A stretch of 64,000 nt of DNA from Bacillus coahuilensis m4-4 (GCF_000171615.1 NZ_ABFU01000058.1:1-64000); one strand, 5' to 3'. Counted from the stretch's first letter, positions 36,258-46,066 are shown. The notes: a model not told the origin generated them from the letters alone. Numbers and translations: made by a program.

Positions 36258-37367
36258 TTACAGACCAGAGAACTCGCTCTCTTCATAGTATCCTGATTCA
36301 ATTAGCTCTTGTTTCACGTTCTCTTGATCTACCACAATGACATCTGTTTGCTTCGCATTCACGTCCACCGCACCATTGTTGTAAGAACCTGTTGTTTCAG
36401 GTGTGTTCCCGTCAAGTACGTCTACTGCCATTCCAATTGCATCTGTTACTAGAGTACGAACATCTTTAAATACCGTCATGGATTGCTTTCCATCAATGAT
36501 ATATTGAATGGAAGCTTTCTCAGCATCTTGACCAGAAATTACATAGCTTGATACTTCAGGGTCTTGAGCGAATACGTCAGCAATCGCACGAGATGTCCCA
36601 TCGTTTGGCGCTAATACCGCCACATCCCCTTTTGCATCTGCTCCAACTGCTGTTAAATGAGTTTGGGCTTTATTCTTTGCTTCATTCGGATCCCAGTTCG
36701 TTGTAACTTGACCTAAAATTTTGCCCATTTCGTCACGCGTTAATTCCGCTTTGTCTTTTAAGCCTTCTGCTTCACTAGAGTTCGCGATAACAAATGTTCC
36801 ATCTGCAATTTTAGGTTGAAGTGTTTTCCAAGCTCCTTCGAAGAATAGGAATGCATTGTTATCAGAAGAAGCTCCTGCATATAGGTATAATGGAATGCCG
36901 CTACCTGAAGCATTATCCACTAAGTACTGAGCTTGAGCAGCTCCTACTGCAATGCTATCAAACGTTACATAGTAATCTACCGCTTCTGTTTCTGTAATCA
37001 AACGGTCGTACGAGATGACCGTCACACCATCTTTTTTCGCTGCTTCTACTGCTGCTCCCGCTGCCGCACCGTCATGAGGAGCAATGATTAAAACATCAAT
37101 ACCTTTATTTAAAAGTGTTTCAACATTTTCTTTTTCTTTTGCTGAAGAACCTTGGCTGAATAGAATCTCCGTAGTATAATCAGAATCCGCTAAGGCATCT
37201 TTAAAACGTTGCTCATCTTGTACCCATCTTGGCTCATCCTTTGTTGGTAAGACAATTCCAATACTTACTTCCCCGCCACCAGATGTACTGCTGCTACATC
37301 CAACAGCACTTACGACAAGCATCATGATGAAAAATAAAACAGGAATAAATTTCAGTTTTCCTTTCAT
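36258..37367 (-). CDS. chvE: Sugar-binding lipoprotein of the ABC transporter (ChvE/multiple-monosaccharide type)
   Basis: The 369-residue protein has a lipoprotein signal with Cys24 in VSAVGC and a two-lobed sugar-binding fold: VSIGIVLPTKDEPRWVQDEQ near the N-terminus, DVLIIAPHDGAAAG, VISYDRLI, and the hinge VISGQDAEKASIQYIIDGKQ. The ATG at 37367 is preferred over the GTG nine bases upstream because of spacing from AAGGGG. It captures xylose, glucose or related sugars for MmsAB. It is the first gene of this operon, with a cre site upstream. Confidence 0.9.
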   Translation of the reverse strand: MKGKLKFIPVLFFIMMLVVSAVGCSSSTSGGGEVSIGIVLPTKDEPRWVQDEQRFKDALADSDYTTEILFSQGSSAKEKENVETLLNKGIDVLIIAPHDGAAAGAAVEAAKKDGVTVISYDRLITETEAVDYYVTFDSIAVGAAQAQYLVDNASGSGIPLYLYAGASSDNNAFLFFEGAWKTLQPKIADGTFVIANSSEAEGLKDKAELTRDEMGKILGQVTTNWDPNEAKNKAQTHLTAVGADAKGDVAVLAPNDGTSRAIADVFAQDPEVSSYVISGQDAEKASIQYIIDGKQSMTVFKDVRTLVTDAIGMAVDVLDGNTPETTGSYNNGAVDVNAKQTDVIVVDQENVKQELIESGYYEESEFSGL

Positions 37368-37483
37368 AAAGCGCACCCCTTTTTTTTGTTGGCTCTGTTA
37401 AACAACGCTGTTGATTTCCGCAACATTTTTTAACAAAAGCCTTTTTGTTTTTACAACTCAACTATATCAAGAGGGGTATTACA

Positions 37484-37497
37484 TGAAAGCGTTTACT
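37484..37497 (-). promoter_or_regulatory. Probable cre site (CcpA) upstream of the sugar transporter operon
   Basis: TGAAAGCGTTTACT matches the cre consensus TGWAANCGNTNWCA at 13 of 14 positions. It lies about 120 bases before the chvE start. Confidence 0.5.
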
Positions 37498-37603
37498 TTT
37501 AGTTATTTTTTTAGTTTTAACTGGAATTTTTTAAGGTGAACTAGTAATAGAGAGCGACCGGAATCAATTACAAAGGACTAGATGTTTCAATCTACTACTC
37601 TAG

Positions 37604-37631
37604 AAAAAAAGACGCCAGATATCCTGGCGTC
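37604..37631 (-). terminator. Rho-independent terminator of the second sugar-binding gene
   Basis: GACGCCAG-ATATC-CTGGCGTC with seven A on the plus-strand left side (T on the minus strand). Confidence 0.9.
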
Positions 37632-37643
37632 CCGCTGTTATTC

Positions 37644-38734
37644 CTATTCACTTAACCCTTTAAACACATCTTCCTCGGAATGAAATCCATCTGCAATGAT
37701 GGTCTCTTGAATGTTATGCTCATATACCGCGATAGGAGAAAGGAGTACAGAAGGTACATTCATCTTTCCGTTATTCACATATTCCGTGACTTCTATCTCT
37801 TCACCTGCTGCAAGCTGAACCGCAAGCTTCGCCGCTTCACGTGCAAGGGATTGGATCGGCTTATATACTGTCATCGTTTGTTCTCCTCTCACAATGCGCT
37901 GAATAGCCGCTAATTCAGCATCTTGACCTGCTACTGGTACTTTTCCTAAAAGACCATACTCTAAAAGCGCAAGGGACGCTGCACCCGCAGTCGCATCGTT
38001 CGCAGCAATCACGGCATCTATTCCTTCTGGATTAGCTTCTAAAGCTTCCTTCATATTATGGTAAGCGTTCGTTGGAACCCAATCCTTTGTCCATTGATCA
38101 TATACAACCGAAACATCTCCCGCATCAATGTAGGATTTAAGAATTCGGTAGACCCCTTTTTCGTTAAGTGAGCATTATGGTCCGTTTCCGCTCCCCCTAT
38201 ATAGACATATTTTCCTTTAGGAGCAACAGAGGCAATGGCCTCCGCTTGAAGGCGACCTACTTGTTCATTATCATAAGACACATATAAATCAATCTCGGCA
38301 TTTTTAACTAACCGGTCATAGGCAAGAACTTTCACTCCTGCCGAATGGGCTTTTTTCACAATAATGGCTGTGGATTCCGCGTTATGAGGGACAATGACTA
38401 GAACATCTATCCCACTTCGAATGAGGGATTCTGCTTGAGAGATTTGCAAAGCATCATCTCCGTTCGAGGTCTGAATATCCACCTCTGCTCCTAACGCTTC
38501 GACTGCTTCTTTAAAGTACGTCCGGTCCCTTTCCCACCGTTCCTCTAGTAAGGTATCCATGGAGAACCCTATCTTCATTGGACCTGGCTTCAAAACCATT
38601 TCTTCCACCTTTTGATCCACCTCAGACGTGGCTGCTTGTTCCGCCGGCTGATTCACACAGCCACCAGCTAGCAACGCAATGAAAAGAATAAGCAAATTGC
38701 GGAATGGTCGTTTTACTCTTATCCCCACTCTCAT
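37644..38734 (-). pseudogene. Second sugar-binding lipoprotein (XylF-like), frameshifted
   Basis: The 5' part has a lipoprotein signal with Cys26 (LLAGGC) and KIGFSMDTLLEERWERDRTY, DVLVIVPHNAES and YVYIGGAETDHNAHL. The 3' part, in another frame, has GIDAVIAANDATAGAASLAL and KVPVAGQDAELAAIQRIVRG. At a five-T run (38157-38161; five A on the coding strand) one more base restores LTKKGVYRILKSYIDAGDVS and VVYDQWTKDWVPTNAYHNM. Repaired length is about 363 residues. It lies two bases after the yesN-like gene, so it belongs to the sensing operon, not the transporter operon. Confidence 0.82.
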
Positions 38735-38738
38735 CACC

Positions 38739-40271
38739 TTACCCCTTTACACCCATTAGCGTTTTTCGGTATTCCTTTGGTGTTACTCCATAAAGCTTTT
38801 TAAATACTTTACTAAAATAATTAGGATCCTGATAGCCTACCTCAAAGGTAATTTCTTTCAAACTTTTCTCTCCGTCTGTCATAAGTTTCTTCGCCTTCTC
38901 AATACGGCACTCTGTCAAAAAGGTAATATAGTTAATTCCTAGCTGATCTTTAAATAGTTTACTAATATAGATGGGGCTAAGATTGACCTTAGCCGCAATC
39001 CCTTCTAATGATATGTCTAAGTGAGAGTTATCTATAATATATCGTTTGATTTGTTGAATGCTATCATTCTCTAACTGCTCATAGTACTCCTCGTATACTT
39101 GCTGTAAAAGCTGAAGTAAAAGGTTGGTTTCACGCATAAGCTGTCCATACGAGCGCACCTCTGCCGAGTATAATGGCGGCTCCGCCTCTATCCCTAACTC
39201 GTGTAATACTCGTGAAGCGATCCACAGTAGTTCGAGAACACGCTGCTGTGCATGATTAAGGTTTGTCTGTTCTTGTTCAAACTGGTGAATGAGCTTAACG
39301 AGACTGTCTGACACTTCTGTCCATTGCCCGTTACGAATTTGTTCGAATAGTCTTTTCTCCATCTCTTTATAATCACGGTTACTGCCCCCAGCACTTACTT
39401 CAGGCAGGTCGGAGTAAAATCGAAAGCTAACATGAAGGGATGTATCCTTTGTAGCAATTAATGATTCCTGGTAGGATTTTCGAATCTGTTCAAAACTGTC
39501 ATAACAGTTACCAATTCCGATAAACCACTTTTTTCTTTCTCCTTGAGGGGCAAGAGCTAAAAGTTTTCGTGCAAGGGTAATAGCTTGAGAGCGAAAGGAT
39601 AGACTCCTATCACGCATCACAATAATCGGTAATTGCCTTCCGTATAGTGCCCCCACATATCCTGCATCTTGAACGTGCTCTTTTATCTTTGTATAAAAAT
39701 GCTCTGAACCTTTAGGAATGAGAAGACTCATAACAAATTTCTGCCCATCTCCTTGTATGCCAAGTAGCTCAATTAGTTCCTCTACTTGAATGCCATGAAC
39801 ATGGTCAAATAATAGCTGGGTAACAATATCCGCCTCCATGATAGGTAAGGCCTTTTGCCATGCTTGTTCCTTCAAGGACCGCTCACGCCTCTGTGCCTGC
39901 TCCGCTTCAATTTCTCCCATCACTCTCGCTACAGTTTCAATGATCTCACTTTTTTTGCTTGGCTTTAATAAATAATCCTTCACCCCTAGCTTCAAGGCTT
40001 CATGGGCATAATCGAATGTGGCGTACGCAGTAATCATAATATATTTAATAGTCGGATAGCGTGAATGTAAGTGCTCAACCGCTTCTAACCCACTCATACC
40101 TGGCATCTTAATATCCATAAAAATGAGTTCTGGCTGAAAGGCTTCTGTCATCTCAATGGCTACTTTTGCATTTTTTGCCTGCATAATTGTTAAGCTCGGG
40201 AAGTTTCTTAATAGAATGGTACTTAGACCAATGCGTTCAATTTCTTCATCATCTACAATCAGAACCTTCAT
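38739..40271 (-). CDS. Response regulator with AraC-type DNA-binding domain (YesN-like)
   Basis: The 510-residue protein has a receiver domain (MKVLIVDDEEIERIGLSTIL, phosphorylated Asp53 in FMDIKMPG), a long middle region, and a C-terminal AraC domain with SLEGIAAKVNLSPIYISKLF and EITFEVGYQDPNYFSKVFKK. It pairs with the YesM-like kinase, whose 3' end overlaps its start by 23 bases. The likely target is the adjacent sugar transporter operon. Confidence 0.88.
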   Translation of the reverse strand: MKVLIVDDEEIERIGLSTILLRNFPSLTIMQAKNAKVAIEMTEAFQPELIFMDIKMPGMSGLEAVEHLHSRYPTIKYIMITAYATFDYAHEALKLGVKDYLLKPSKKSEIIETVARVMGEIEAEQAQRRERSLKEQAWQKALPIMEADIVTQLLFDHVHGIQVEELIELLGIQGDGQKFVMSLLIPKGSEHFYTKIKEHVQDAGYVGALYGRQLPIIVMRDRSLSFRSQAITLARKLLALAPQGERKKWFIGIGNCYDSFEQIRKSYQESLIATKDTSLHVSFRFYSDLPEVSAGGSNRDYKEMEKRLFEQIRNGQWTEVSDSLVKLIHQFEQEQTNLNHAQQRVLELLWIASRVLHELGIEAEPPLYSAEVRSYGQLMRETNLLLQLLQQVYEEYYEQLENDSIQQIKRYIIDNSHLDISLEGIAAKVNLSPIYISKLFKDQLGINYITFLTECRIEKAKKLMTDGEKSLKEITFEVGYQDPNYFSKVFKKLYGVTPKEYRKTLMGVKG

Positions 40272-41709
40272 CGTTATCCTCCCCCTTCATCGGAATCATG
40301 AGAATCACCCTTGTGCCCTTTTCGCGGTCACGCTCAAACAGTAGGATGTTCGTCTCGTTATAAAACAATCGTAGGCGATTGACTACATTACTCATTCCAA
40401 TCCCTGTAGAATGCCCTTCTGTGTCCCGTGATTCCCCTTCTAATATGGCTCTAATATTCTCCTCTGATATTCCGTCTCCATCATCCTCTATTTCTATTCT
40501 AATTCTCTCGTTTTGCCGATACACACGAAACCAAATATGTCCGCCATCCTCGTTCGGCTCAACAGCATGAATGACAGCGTTTTCAACAATGGGCTGAAGC
40601 GTTAATCTTGGGATTTGGACTGATAGGCAGTCTTCTTCAATGTCCATATGGAAGTGTAGCCGATCGGTGAACCGTGCTTTTTGAATGTCCATGTATTGCT
40701 TCAGTACATGGACTTCATCTAAAAGGGTAGTAGACTTATCTAATCGCTTTAGATTATAGCGAAGGAGCCCAGCCACGCTTACTAATAAGTCACTTGTCTC
40801 TTCTGATCCTTCTAAATACGCTTTTTTGGAAAGGGTATTTAACGTATTGTATAAAAAATGCGGATTGATTTGACTTTGCAAGCTAATCAACTGACTTTCT
40901 TGAAGAAGAAGCTTATTTTGCTGAAGCTCTCGCTCAAGCTGTGCTTTTTGCTTAATTTCAACTAAGTAATTGTTAATATTAATCCTCATCTGATCAAACA
41001 TTTTAGCTAAAAATGAGATCTCATCATCGCTTTTGACTTCAATCTTTAAATCAAATCGACCCTTAGATAACTCTATGGCGGCCTCTGTTAACTGCTTTAC
41101 AGGACCCGAAATTTTTCTTGAGAACCAGTAGGTAGCGAGTACTAGTAGTAGAGTAATGAGAAGAAACATCCAAACACCTAGTATCCTAAGCTCTTCTGAT
41201 TGTTCAATTATTCCTCTATAGAACGAATCATACGTCTTTAACTCTTGATCAATTAACGTTAAGGACATCTCAGACAAATATTTCGAAATACGAGTCGCCT
41301 CGTTAAACGCCTCTACATAATCCTCTGAGTCTTGCTTCGTTCTAAGCGTCAGCGTACGGTCCGTCGAATCAAGTAAGCTATCCATAAGATGCTCGTAGTT
41401 CGTTAGAGTGAAAGCGTTTTCTTCATGACGAAAGCCTTCTATTTGGTAGCGAATTTGCTTGATTTGATCTTTGCTTTCATTTAAGCGAGAAAGGTTGTCC
41501 ACGGATGGGGTAAGCAAATAGTTATTAAGGTCCGTGATAATTTGAGAACTATCCGTCGCCACTTGATTCATCAGTAGATATCGTTCCAAAATATCATTAT
41601 ATTGATCTTGCATTTTATCATTATAAAAGGTTAAGGATGTCCAAATGGCTGCCATAATAAATACAACGACTGTTACTAATAACCAAATCTTCTTTTGTAA
41701 GCTTGTCAT
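40249..41709 (-). CDS. Sensor histidine kinase, YesM/LytS type
   Basis: The 486-residue kinase has a first helix at 8-28, an extracellular region of about 145 residues, a second helix near 177-196, a HAMP domain, and the His_kinase domain with His284 in INPHFLYNTL. The ATPase domain shows ENAVIHAVEP, DDGDGIS and GIGMSNVVNRLRLFY. Its start overlaps the stop of the anchored sugar-binding gene by four bases, so the three proteins are made together. The binding protein probably signals sugar to this kinase. Confidence 0.88.
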   Translation of the reverse strand: MTSLQKKIWLLVTVVVFIMAAIWTSLTFYNDKMQDQYNDILERYLLMNQVATDSSQIITDLNNYLLTPSVDNLSRLNESKDQIKQIRYQIEGFRHEENAFTLTNYEHLMDSLLDSTDRTLTLRTKQDSEDYVEAFNEATRISKYLSEMSLTLIDQELKTYDSFYRGIIEQSEELRILGVWMFLLITLLLVLATYWFSRKISGPVKQLTEAAIELSKGRFDLKIEVKSDDEISFLAKMFDQMRININNYLVEIKQKAQLERELQQNKLLLQESQLISLQSQINPHFLYNTLNTLSKKAYLEGSEETSDLLVSVAGLLRYNLKRLDKSTTLLDEVHVLKQYMDIQKARFTDRLHFHMDIEEDCLSVQIPRLTLQPIVENAVIHAVEPNEDGGHIWFRVYRQNERIRIEIEDDGDGISEENIRAILEGESRDTEGHSTGIGMSNVVNRLRLFYNETNILLFERDREKGTRVILMIPMKGEDNDEGSDCR

Positions 41710-42683
41710 TTTTCATCAGGCACCTTTACCATTTGAATGTCTGTTAAATATCCTTCCCAGTTTAAGGGAGCTGTTTCGTTTCGCAGCAGTTCCATCATGA
41801 GCCCGACGCTAATTTCTCCCATATCCTGAGGAGATTGTTCGAGGATGCCATCCAGCTTCCCTTGTTTTAATAAGGTTAGGGATTCTGGCGTATCGTCAAA
41901 GGAATAAATAAAATAGGGTTCAATTTTCGATCGACTTTCGATTTCTCTTACCATGTCCCCCGTTAGGTTCGCATCAACCGCTAGCCAGCCTTGAATACCC
42001 GGATATTGATTCAGCACCTCTTTTGTCGTCTGCCGAATCTCTTCTCGTTTTATAACGGTCTCAAATTCAATCAACTGGATATCTGGGTATACTTTCAAAA
42101 CATCCTTCATCCCGTTCAATCGTTGCTCCTGATAGTAGTGCCGGTCGCTACTGGTCATGAGCACCACTTCGCCTAAGCCGCCCATATCTGAAACAAGCTC
42201 TTTCGCCATTAATTGTCCAGCATAATATTGATTAGATCCCACATAGGTTCTTCTTAAACTATCCTCAAGAGGAATATCATTTGCTATCGTGATAACAGGG
42301 ATACCATAGGAAGAAGCTTTTGTTTTAATCAACTCCGCAAACTCTTCTGTTTCTAATCCCTGCACAATCACTCCATCCACTTGGGAATAGATAGCAATCT
42401 CCATATTCTTTAAAAATTCTTCCTCATTGCTTCCGTAGCTTCCCCAGACTTCTAGAATGGCCCCTTCCTCCATTGCTTTTGTACTAGCACCATAGGCTAC
42501 CTTATCCCAAAACGGCGTTTCTAACTCCTGGGTAATTAAAACCAATCGAATTTGATCGTCGTCTTTCTTTTTCTTTTGGGGCAACTGCCAATCGGTTTGA
42601 AACACATGAACAGCAGAGGTTAGGGTGAAATAAAAGAGAATACCACATACGATACTAAGAAGAGTGATGATGACTTTAGGCAC
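41706..42683 (-). CDS. Membrane-anchored periplasmic-type sugar-binding protein (sensor component)
   Basis: The 325-residue protein starts with an uncleaved-looking anchor (IITLLSIVCGILFYFTLTSA) and then a Peripla_BP_4 fold: IRLVLITQELETPFWDKVAY, VDGVIVQGLETEEFAEL, VVLMTSSDRHYYQEQRLNGM. There is no lipobox Cys, unlike the transporter binding proteins. The place upstream of a YesM/YesN pair matches the XylFII-LytS-YesN three-component sugar sensors described in Clostridium, so it is likely a sugar co-sensor. Confidence 0.82.
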   Translation of the reverse strand: MPKVIITLLSIVCGILFYFTLTSAVHVFQTDWQLPQKKKKDDDQIRLVLITQELETPFWDKVAYGASTKAMEEGAILEVWGSYGSNEEEFLKNMEIAIYSQVDGVIVQGLETEEFAELIKTKASSYGIPVITIANDIPLEDSLRRTYVGSNQYYAGQLMAKELVSDMGGLGEVVLMTSSDRHYYQEQRLNGMKDVLKVYPDIQLIEFETVIKREEIRQTTKEVLNQYPGIQGWLAVDANLTGDMVREIESRSKIEPYFIYSFDDTPESLTLLKQGKLDGILEQSPQDMGEISVGLMMELLRNETAPLNWEGYLTDIQMVKVPDEK

Positions 42684-42795
42684 ACGGCTCGTCTCCTTTT
42701 CAAACTTTACTGATAATTTTATTTTATCATAGAGACGATGCCGCGAGATAGAAAATTTGGGAGAGTGAGAGGGGGATTCTGAGGGATATTGCCTA

Positions 42796-43068
42796 CTAAA
42801 GAATCATTAAGATTCCAAAACTTATGACCCATAACATGGGGACTAAACTCACCCATATCGCTTGTTGCTCATTTTTTCTAAGCAAAAGCCACGAGAGAAT
42901 CGAACATAAGATAACGGCAGCAGGATAGATGGTGATGATCAAGACAAATAGGCTATTCCATACACCTACTCCCCCATCAAAGCTCATAAAGGACAATCCC
43001 CAAATTGCCACCCACGGAATAAACGTAAAAAAATAGAGACATTGTAAACTAATCAGGTAGATTTTCAA
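42796..43068 (-). CDS. Small membrane protein with three transmembrane segments
   Basis: The likely TTG start at 43068 follows AAAGGAGGGAG at good spacing; the longer frame from 43116 has no ribosome site. The 90-residue product starts LKIYLISLQCLYFFTFIPWV (the first residue being Met in vivo) and has three hydrophobic stretches. The family is not recognised. It lies alone between the sensor operon and gndA. Confidence 0.6.
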   Translation of the reverse strand: MKIYLISLQCLYFFTFIPWVAIWGLSFMSFDGGVGVWNSLFVLIITIYPAAVILCSILSWLLLRKNEQQAIWVSLVPMLWVISFGILMIL

Positions 43069-43196
43069 CTGACTCCCTCCTTTATTATGTATATATTCAA
43101 TGGAATGAATGGTCATGATTGATTAAATGAGGGATTTTCATTCACATTTCTGTGTCTGTACTAGGGTTCGTCTTACTTTTAAGCCTATTTGTATAC

Positions 43197-43247
43197 TATA
43201 ATGATATAGATTAAGGAAAAGATCTCCTTTACCTGAGGTCTTTTCCT
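43197..43247 (+). promoter_or_regulatory. Promoter -10 and leader hairpin of gndA
   Basis: TATAAT at 43197-43202 is a good -10 box, though the -35 is weak. Just downstream AGGAAAAGATCT (43214-43225) pairs with AGGTCTTTTCCT (43236-43247), a 12-bp stem with one G-U. It lacks a proper T tract, so it is a leader hairpin rather than a clear terminator. Confidence 0.5.
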
Positions 43248-43276
43248 AAAATACTTCTTTAAAGGAGCATCACCTT

Positions 43277-44677
43277 ATGTTAAATACTATCGGGGTTATC
43301 GGCCTTGGCGTTATGGGTAGCAATATTGCTTTAAATATGGCGAGTAAAGGGGAAACCGTTGCTGTCTATAACTACACGCGAGACCTTACGGATCAATTAA
43401 TGGAAAGAAGAGACGATCACGCTCTTCATCCATATTACGAAGCACAGGATTTCATCCAATCCTTAGAAGCACCGCGAAAAATCTTTATGATGGTAACAGC
43501 CGGCAAAGCGGTTGATTCTGTTATACATTCTATTCTTCCTTTCCTTGAAGAAGGAGATATTATTATGGACGGAGGAAACTCCTTTTATAAAGACAGTGAG
43601 CGTCGATACGAAGAGCTACGCGACAAAGGGGTTCACTTCCTAGGGATCGGTATTTCTGGTGGAGAGGTAGGAGCTTTAACGGGACCTTCCATTATGCCCG
43701 GTGGAGATAAAGAAGCGTATGATGAAGTGGCAAGCATTTTAACGAAGATTTCGGCTAAAGTAGACGGCGAGCCGTGCTGTACATATATTGGACCTAAAGG
43801 AGCTGGCCATTATGTGAAAATGGTTCACAATGGCATTGAATATGCTGATATGCAGCTCATTACAGAGGCGTATACCTTTTTACGTCAAAACGTAGGGCTT
43901 TCCATTGAAGAAATTGCGGAGATTTTTGATACATGGAATCAGGGGGAGCTTCAAAGCTATTTAATTGAAATCACGGCTAGCATTTTAAAGAAGAAAGATG
44001 AAGTAACCGGTGCTCCAATGGTCGATGTGATTTTAGACAAAGTCGGTCAAAACGGGACAGGTCAATGGACAAGCATTCAAGCTATCCAGGACGGAATCCC
44101 CTCTACTATCATTACAGAATCCTTATTTGCTCGCTATATCTCCTCTTTAAAGGAAGAGCGTGTTCAAGCAGAAGATCTATTACACGGACCGAGTGGGGAA
44201 CGCGATGAGCTAAACAAAGAGAAGTGGATTGAATATGTTAGACAGGCTCTTTATATGGGGAAGGTTTGTGCTTACGCACAGGGATTTGCTCAGTATAAAA
44301 AGACGTCTGAACTGAATGGATGGAATCTTCCACTAAAGGATATAGCACTTATTTTCCGAGGCGGCTGTATTATCCGTGCCCAGTTCTTGAACGTGATCAG
44401 TCAAGTGTACGGAGAAAACAGCGAGCTTGCAAACTTACTCGTATCTCCATTCTTTGCTGATAAAATCAAAGACTATCAAAAGGGACTGCGTAACGTTGTA
44501 TCAACAGGTGTCCTAACAGGAACAGCCTTCCCTTGCTTAAGTTCTTCTTTAACGTATTACGATAGCTATCGTAAGGGTGAGTCCAGCGCAAGCCTACTAC
44601 AAGCACAGCGTGACTACTTTGGTGCCCACACGTATGAACGGAAGGATATGACAGGAAAGTTTCATACAAATTGGTAG
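43277..44677 (+). CDS. gndA: NADP-dependent 6-phosphogluconate dehydrogenase (decarboxylating)
   Basis: The 466-residue enzyme converts 6-phosphogluconate to ribulose 5-phosphate in the oxidative pentose phosphate pathway. The Rossmann motif is GLGVMGSNIALNMASKG at the N-terminus, and the active site region has GISGGEVGALTGPSIMPGG and YIGPKGAGHYVKMVHNGIEY. The helical C-terminal domain is complete. An AAAGGAGC site precedes the ATG. It is a single gene with a leader hairpin and a terminator. Confidence 0.95.
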   Translation: MLNTIGVIGLGVMGSNIALNMASKGETVAVYNYTRDLTDQLMERRDDHALHPYYEAQDFIQSLEAPRKIFMMVTAGKAVDSVIHSILPFLEEGDIIMDGGNSFYKDSERRYEELRDKGVHFLGIGISGGEVGALTGPSIMPGGDKEAYDEVASILTKISAKVDGEPCCTYIGPKGAGHYVKMVHNGIEYADMQLITEAYTFLRQNVGLSIEEIAEIFDTWNQGELQSYLIEITASILKKKDEVTGAPMVDVILDKVGQNGTGQWTSIQAIQDGIPSTIITESLFARYISSLKEERVQAEDLLHGPSGERDELNKEKWIEYVRQALYMGKVCAYAQGFAQYKKTSELNGWNLPLKDIALIFRGGCIIRAQFLNVISQVYGENSELANLLVSPFFADKIKDYQKGLRNVVSTGVLTGTAFPCLSSSLTYYDSYRKGESSASLLQAQRDYFGAHTYERKDMTGKFHTNW

Positions 44678-44684
44678 ATGGTTT

Positions 44685-44717
44685 AGAGTAAGTCATGTAG
44701 GTGACTTGCTCTTTTTT
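44685..44717 (+). terminator. Rho-independent terminator of gndA
   Basis: AGAGTAAGTCA and TGACTTGCTCT with a short loop, followed by six T. Confidence 0.85.
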
Positions 44718-45088
44718 AAAAGGAAAGATGAAGGCTATGAGCTAGATGTTTTTCCTAATTGCTCAGATGACGATGAACATACTGAGTTTTGACTGTTTTT
44801 TATCCAAAGACCTGATTATCCTCACTTTGTCTTTTCCTCACACGGCGCGAAACATACCTGACTTTGTTTTATTTGAACTGGTTCGTTCAATTGCATGACC
44901 AGTAGTACCATTCCCTTTTCGAAACACAGATAAAAATGAATGGCTAGATAGCGAATTTCTTGTAAATGGAAATATAGTTGGAGTATTCTACAATAGGTAC
45001 TTCAAAGTTCCTACTTTACACTATTATTACTGAGGTTCATAATCAAAGGTACTCATTCAAATGGATGAGGTTTGACAATTTTACTAAT
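44718..45088. other. Intergenic stretch, no gene recognised
   Basis: AT-rich DNA between gndA and the aldo/keto reductase gene. A TTGACA at about 45072 is too close to the start codon to be its -35 box. I see no repeat, RNA or coding remnant that I can support. Confidence 0.4.
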
Positions 45089-45105
45089 AAGGAGAAGTGA
45101 GTAGA

Positions 45106-45936
45106 ATGGTACAAGCTTTAACTTTAAATAATGGGATAGAAATGCCCGAGATTGGCTACGGCGTGTTCCGTGTAGAGGAAGGATCCGCATTAGAAGATGC
45201 TATCGTAACAGCGATTAAGCTTGGTTATCGCAGCATTGATACGGCGGCCATTTATGGAAATGAAGCAAGTGTTGGAAATGGGATTAAAAAAGCCATTGAA
45301 CAAGGTCTTGTAACACGTGAAGAATTGTTCGTTACATCAAAAGTATGGAACGACGGGCTTACGTTTGATGAAACCATTGCGGCCTATGAGGAAAGTCTTG
45401 AAAAGATGGGGTTAGAATACCTTGATTTATATTTAATTCACTGGCCTGGAGACAACAAGTACTTAGAGCCGTGGAGAGCCCTTGAATCTCTTTACAAAGA
45501 GAAACGCGTGAAGTCTATTGGGGTTAGTAACTTCCAGGTTCATCACCTTGAAGATTTACGAGAGAACGCAGAAATTACTCCGGTTGTGAACCAGATTGAA
45601 TTGCACCCTAAATTAATCCAAGAAGAAGTAAGAGCGTATTGTCAGGAGCATAACATTCTTGTAGAGGCTTGGTCTCCACTTATGAATGCCGAGCTTTTAT
45701 CCGATGAGACAGTAGGAAAGATTGCTTCTACTCACGGAAAATCCGCTGCACAAGTAATTTTACGCTGGGACCTTCAGCAAGGAATTATCACGATTCCAAA
45801 ATCAATGACCCCTTCACGTATGGAAGAGAATATCTCCATCTATGATTTTACTCTTTCAGAAGAAGAATTGGCGCAACTAAATGCGTTACATGAAGGACGT
45901 CGTATTGGTCCGAATCCGGATGAGTTTGATTTCTAA
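45106..45936 (+). CDS. Aldo/keto reductase (YvgN/YtbE-like)
   Basis: The 276-residue NADPH enzyme has the AKR catalytic set: Asp in YRSIDTAAIYGNE with Tyr nearby, Lys in LFVTSKVWNDG and His in LDLYLIHWPGDN. The cofactor motif IPKSMTPSRMEENISIYDF is near the C-terminus. B. subtilis relatives reduce glyoxal and methylglyoxal. The ATG at 45106 is chosen over GTG 45097 because AAGGAG is 11 bases away rather than 2. Confidence 0.9.
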   Translation: MVQALTLNNGIEMPEIGYGVFRVEEGSALEDAIVTAIKLGYRSIDTAAIYGNEASVGNGIKKAIEQGLVTREELFVTSKVWNDGLTFDETIAAYEESLEKMGLEYLDLYLIHWPGDNKYLEPWRALESLYKEKRVKSIGVSNFQVHHLEDLRENAEITPVVNQIELHPKLIQEEVRAYCQEHNILVEAWSPLMNAELLSDETVGKIASTHGKSAAQVILRWDLQQGIITIPKSMTPSRMEENISIYDFTLSEEELAQLNALHEGRRIGPNPDEFDF

Positions 45937-45954
45937 ATTTACTTCATACTTTTG

Positions 45955-45991
45955 CATCCGCACGAGCATATGGCTGTGCGGATGTTTTGTT
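45955..45991. terminator. Rho-independent terminator of the aldo/keto reductase gene
   Basis: CATCCGCAC and GTGCGGATG arms with a 12-base loop, followed by TTTTGTTT. Confidence 0.8.
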
Positions 45992-46066
45992 TATAAAATA
46001 GTGAGATGATTTTCCATTCCCGGGCATAAAATATGTTGATAAACCTATAAAGGGGATGAATGGAGA

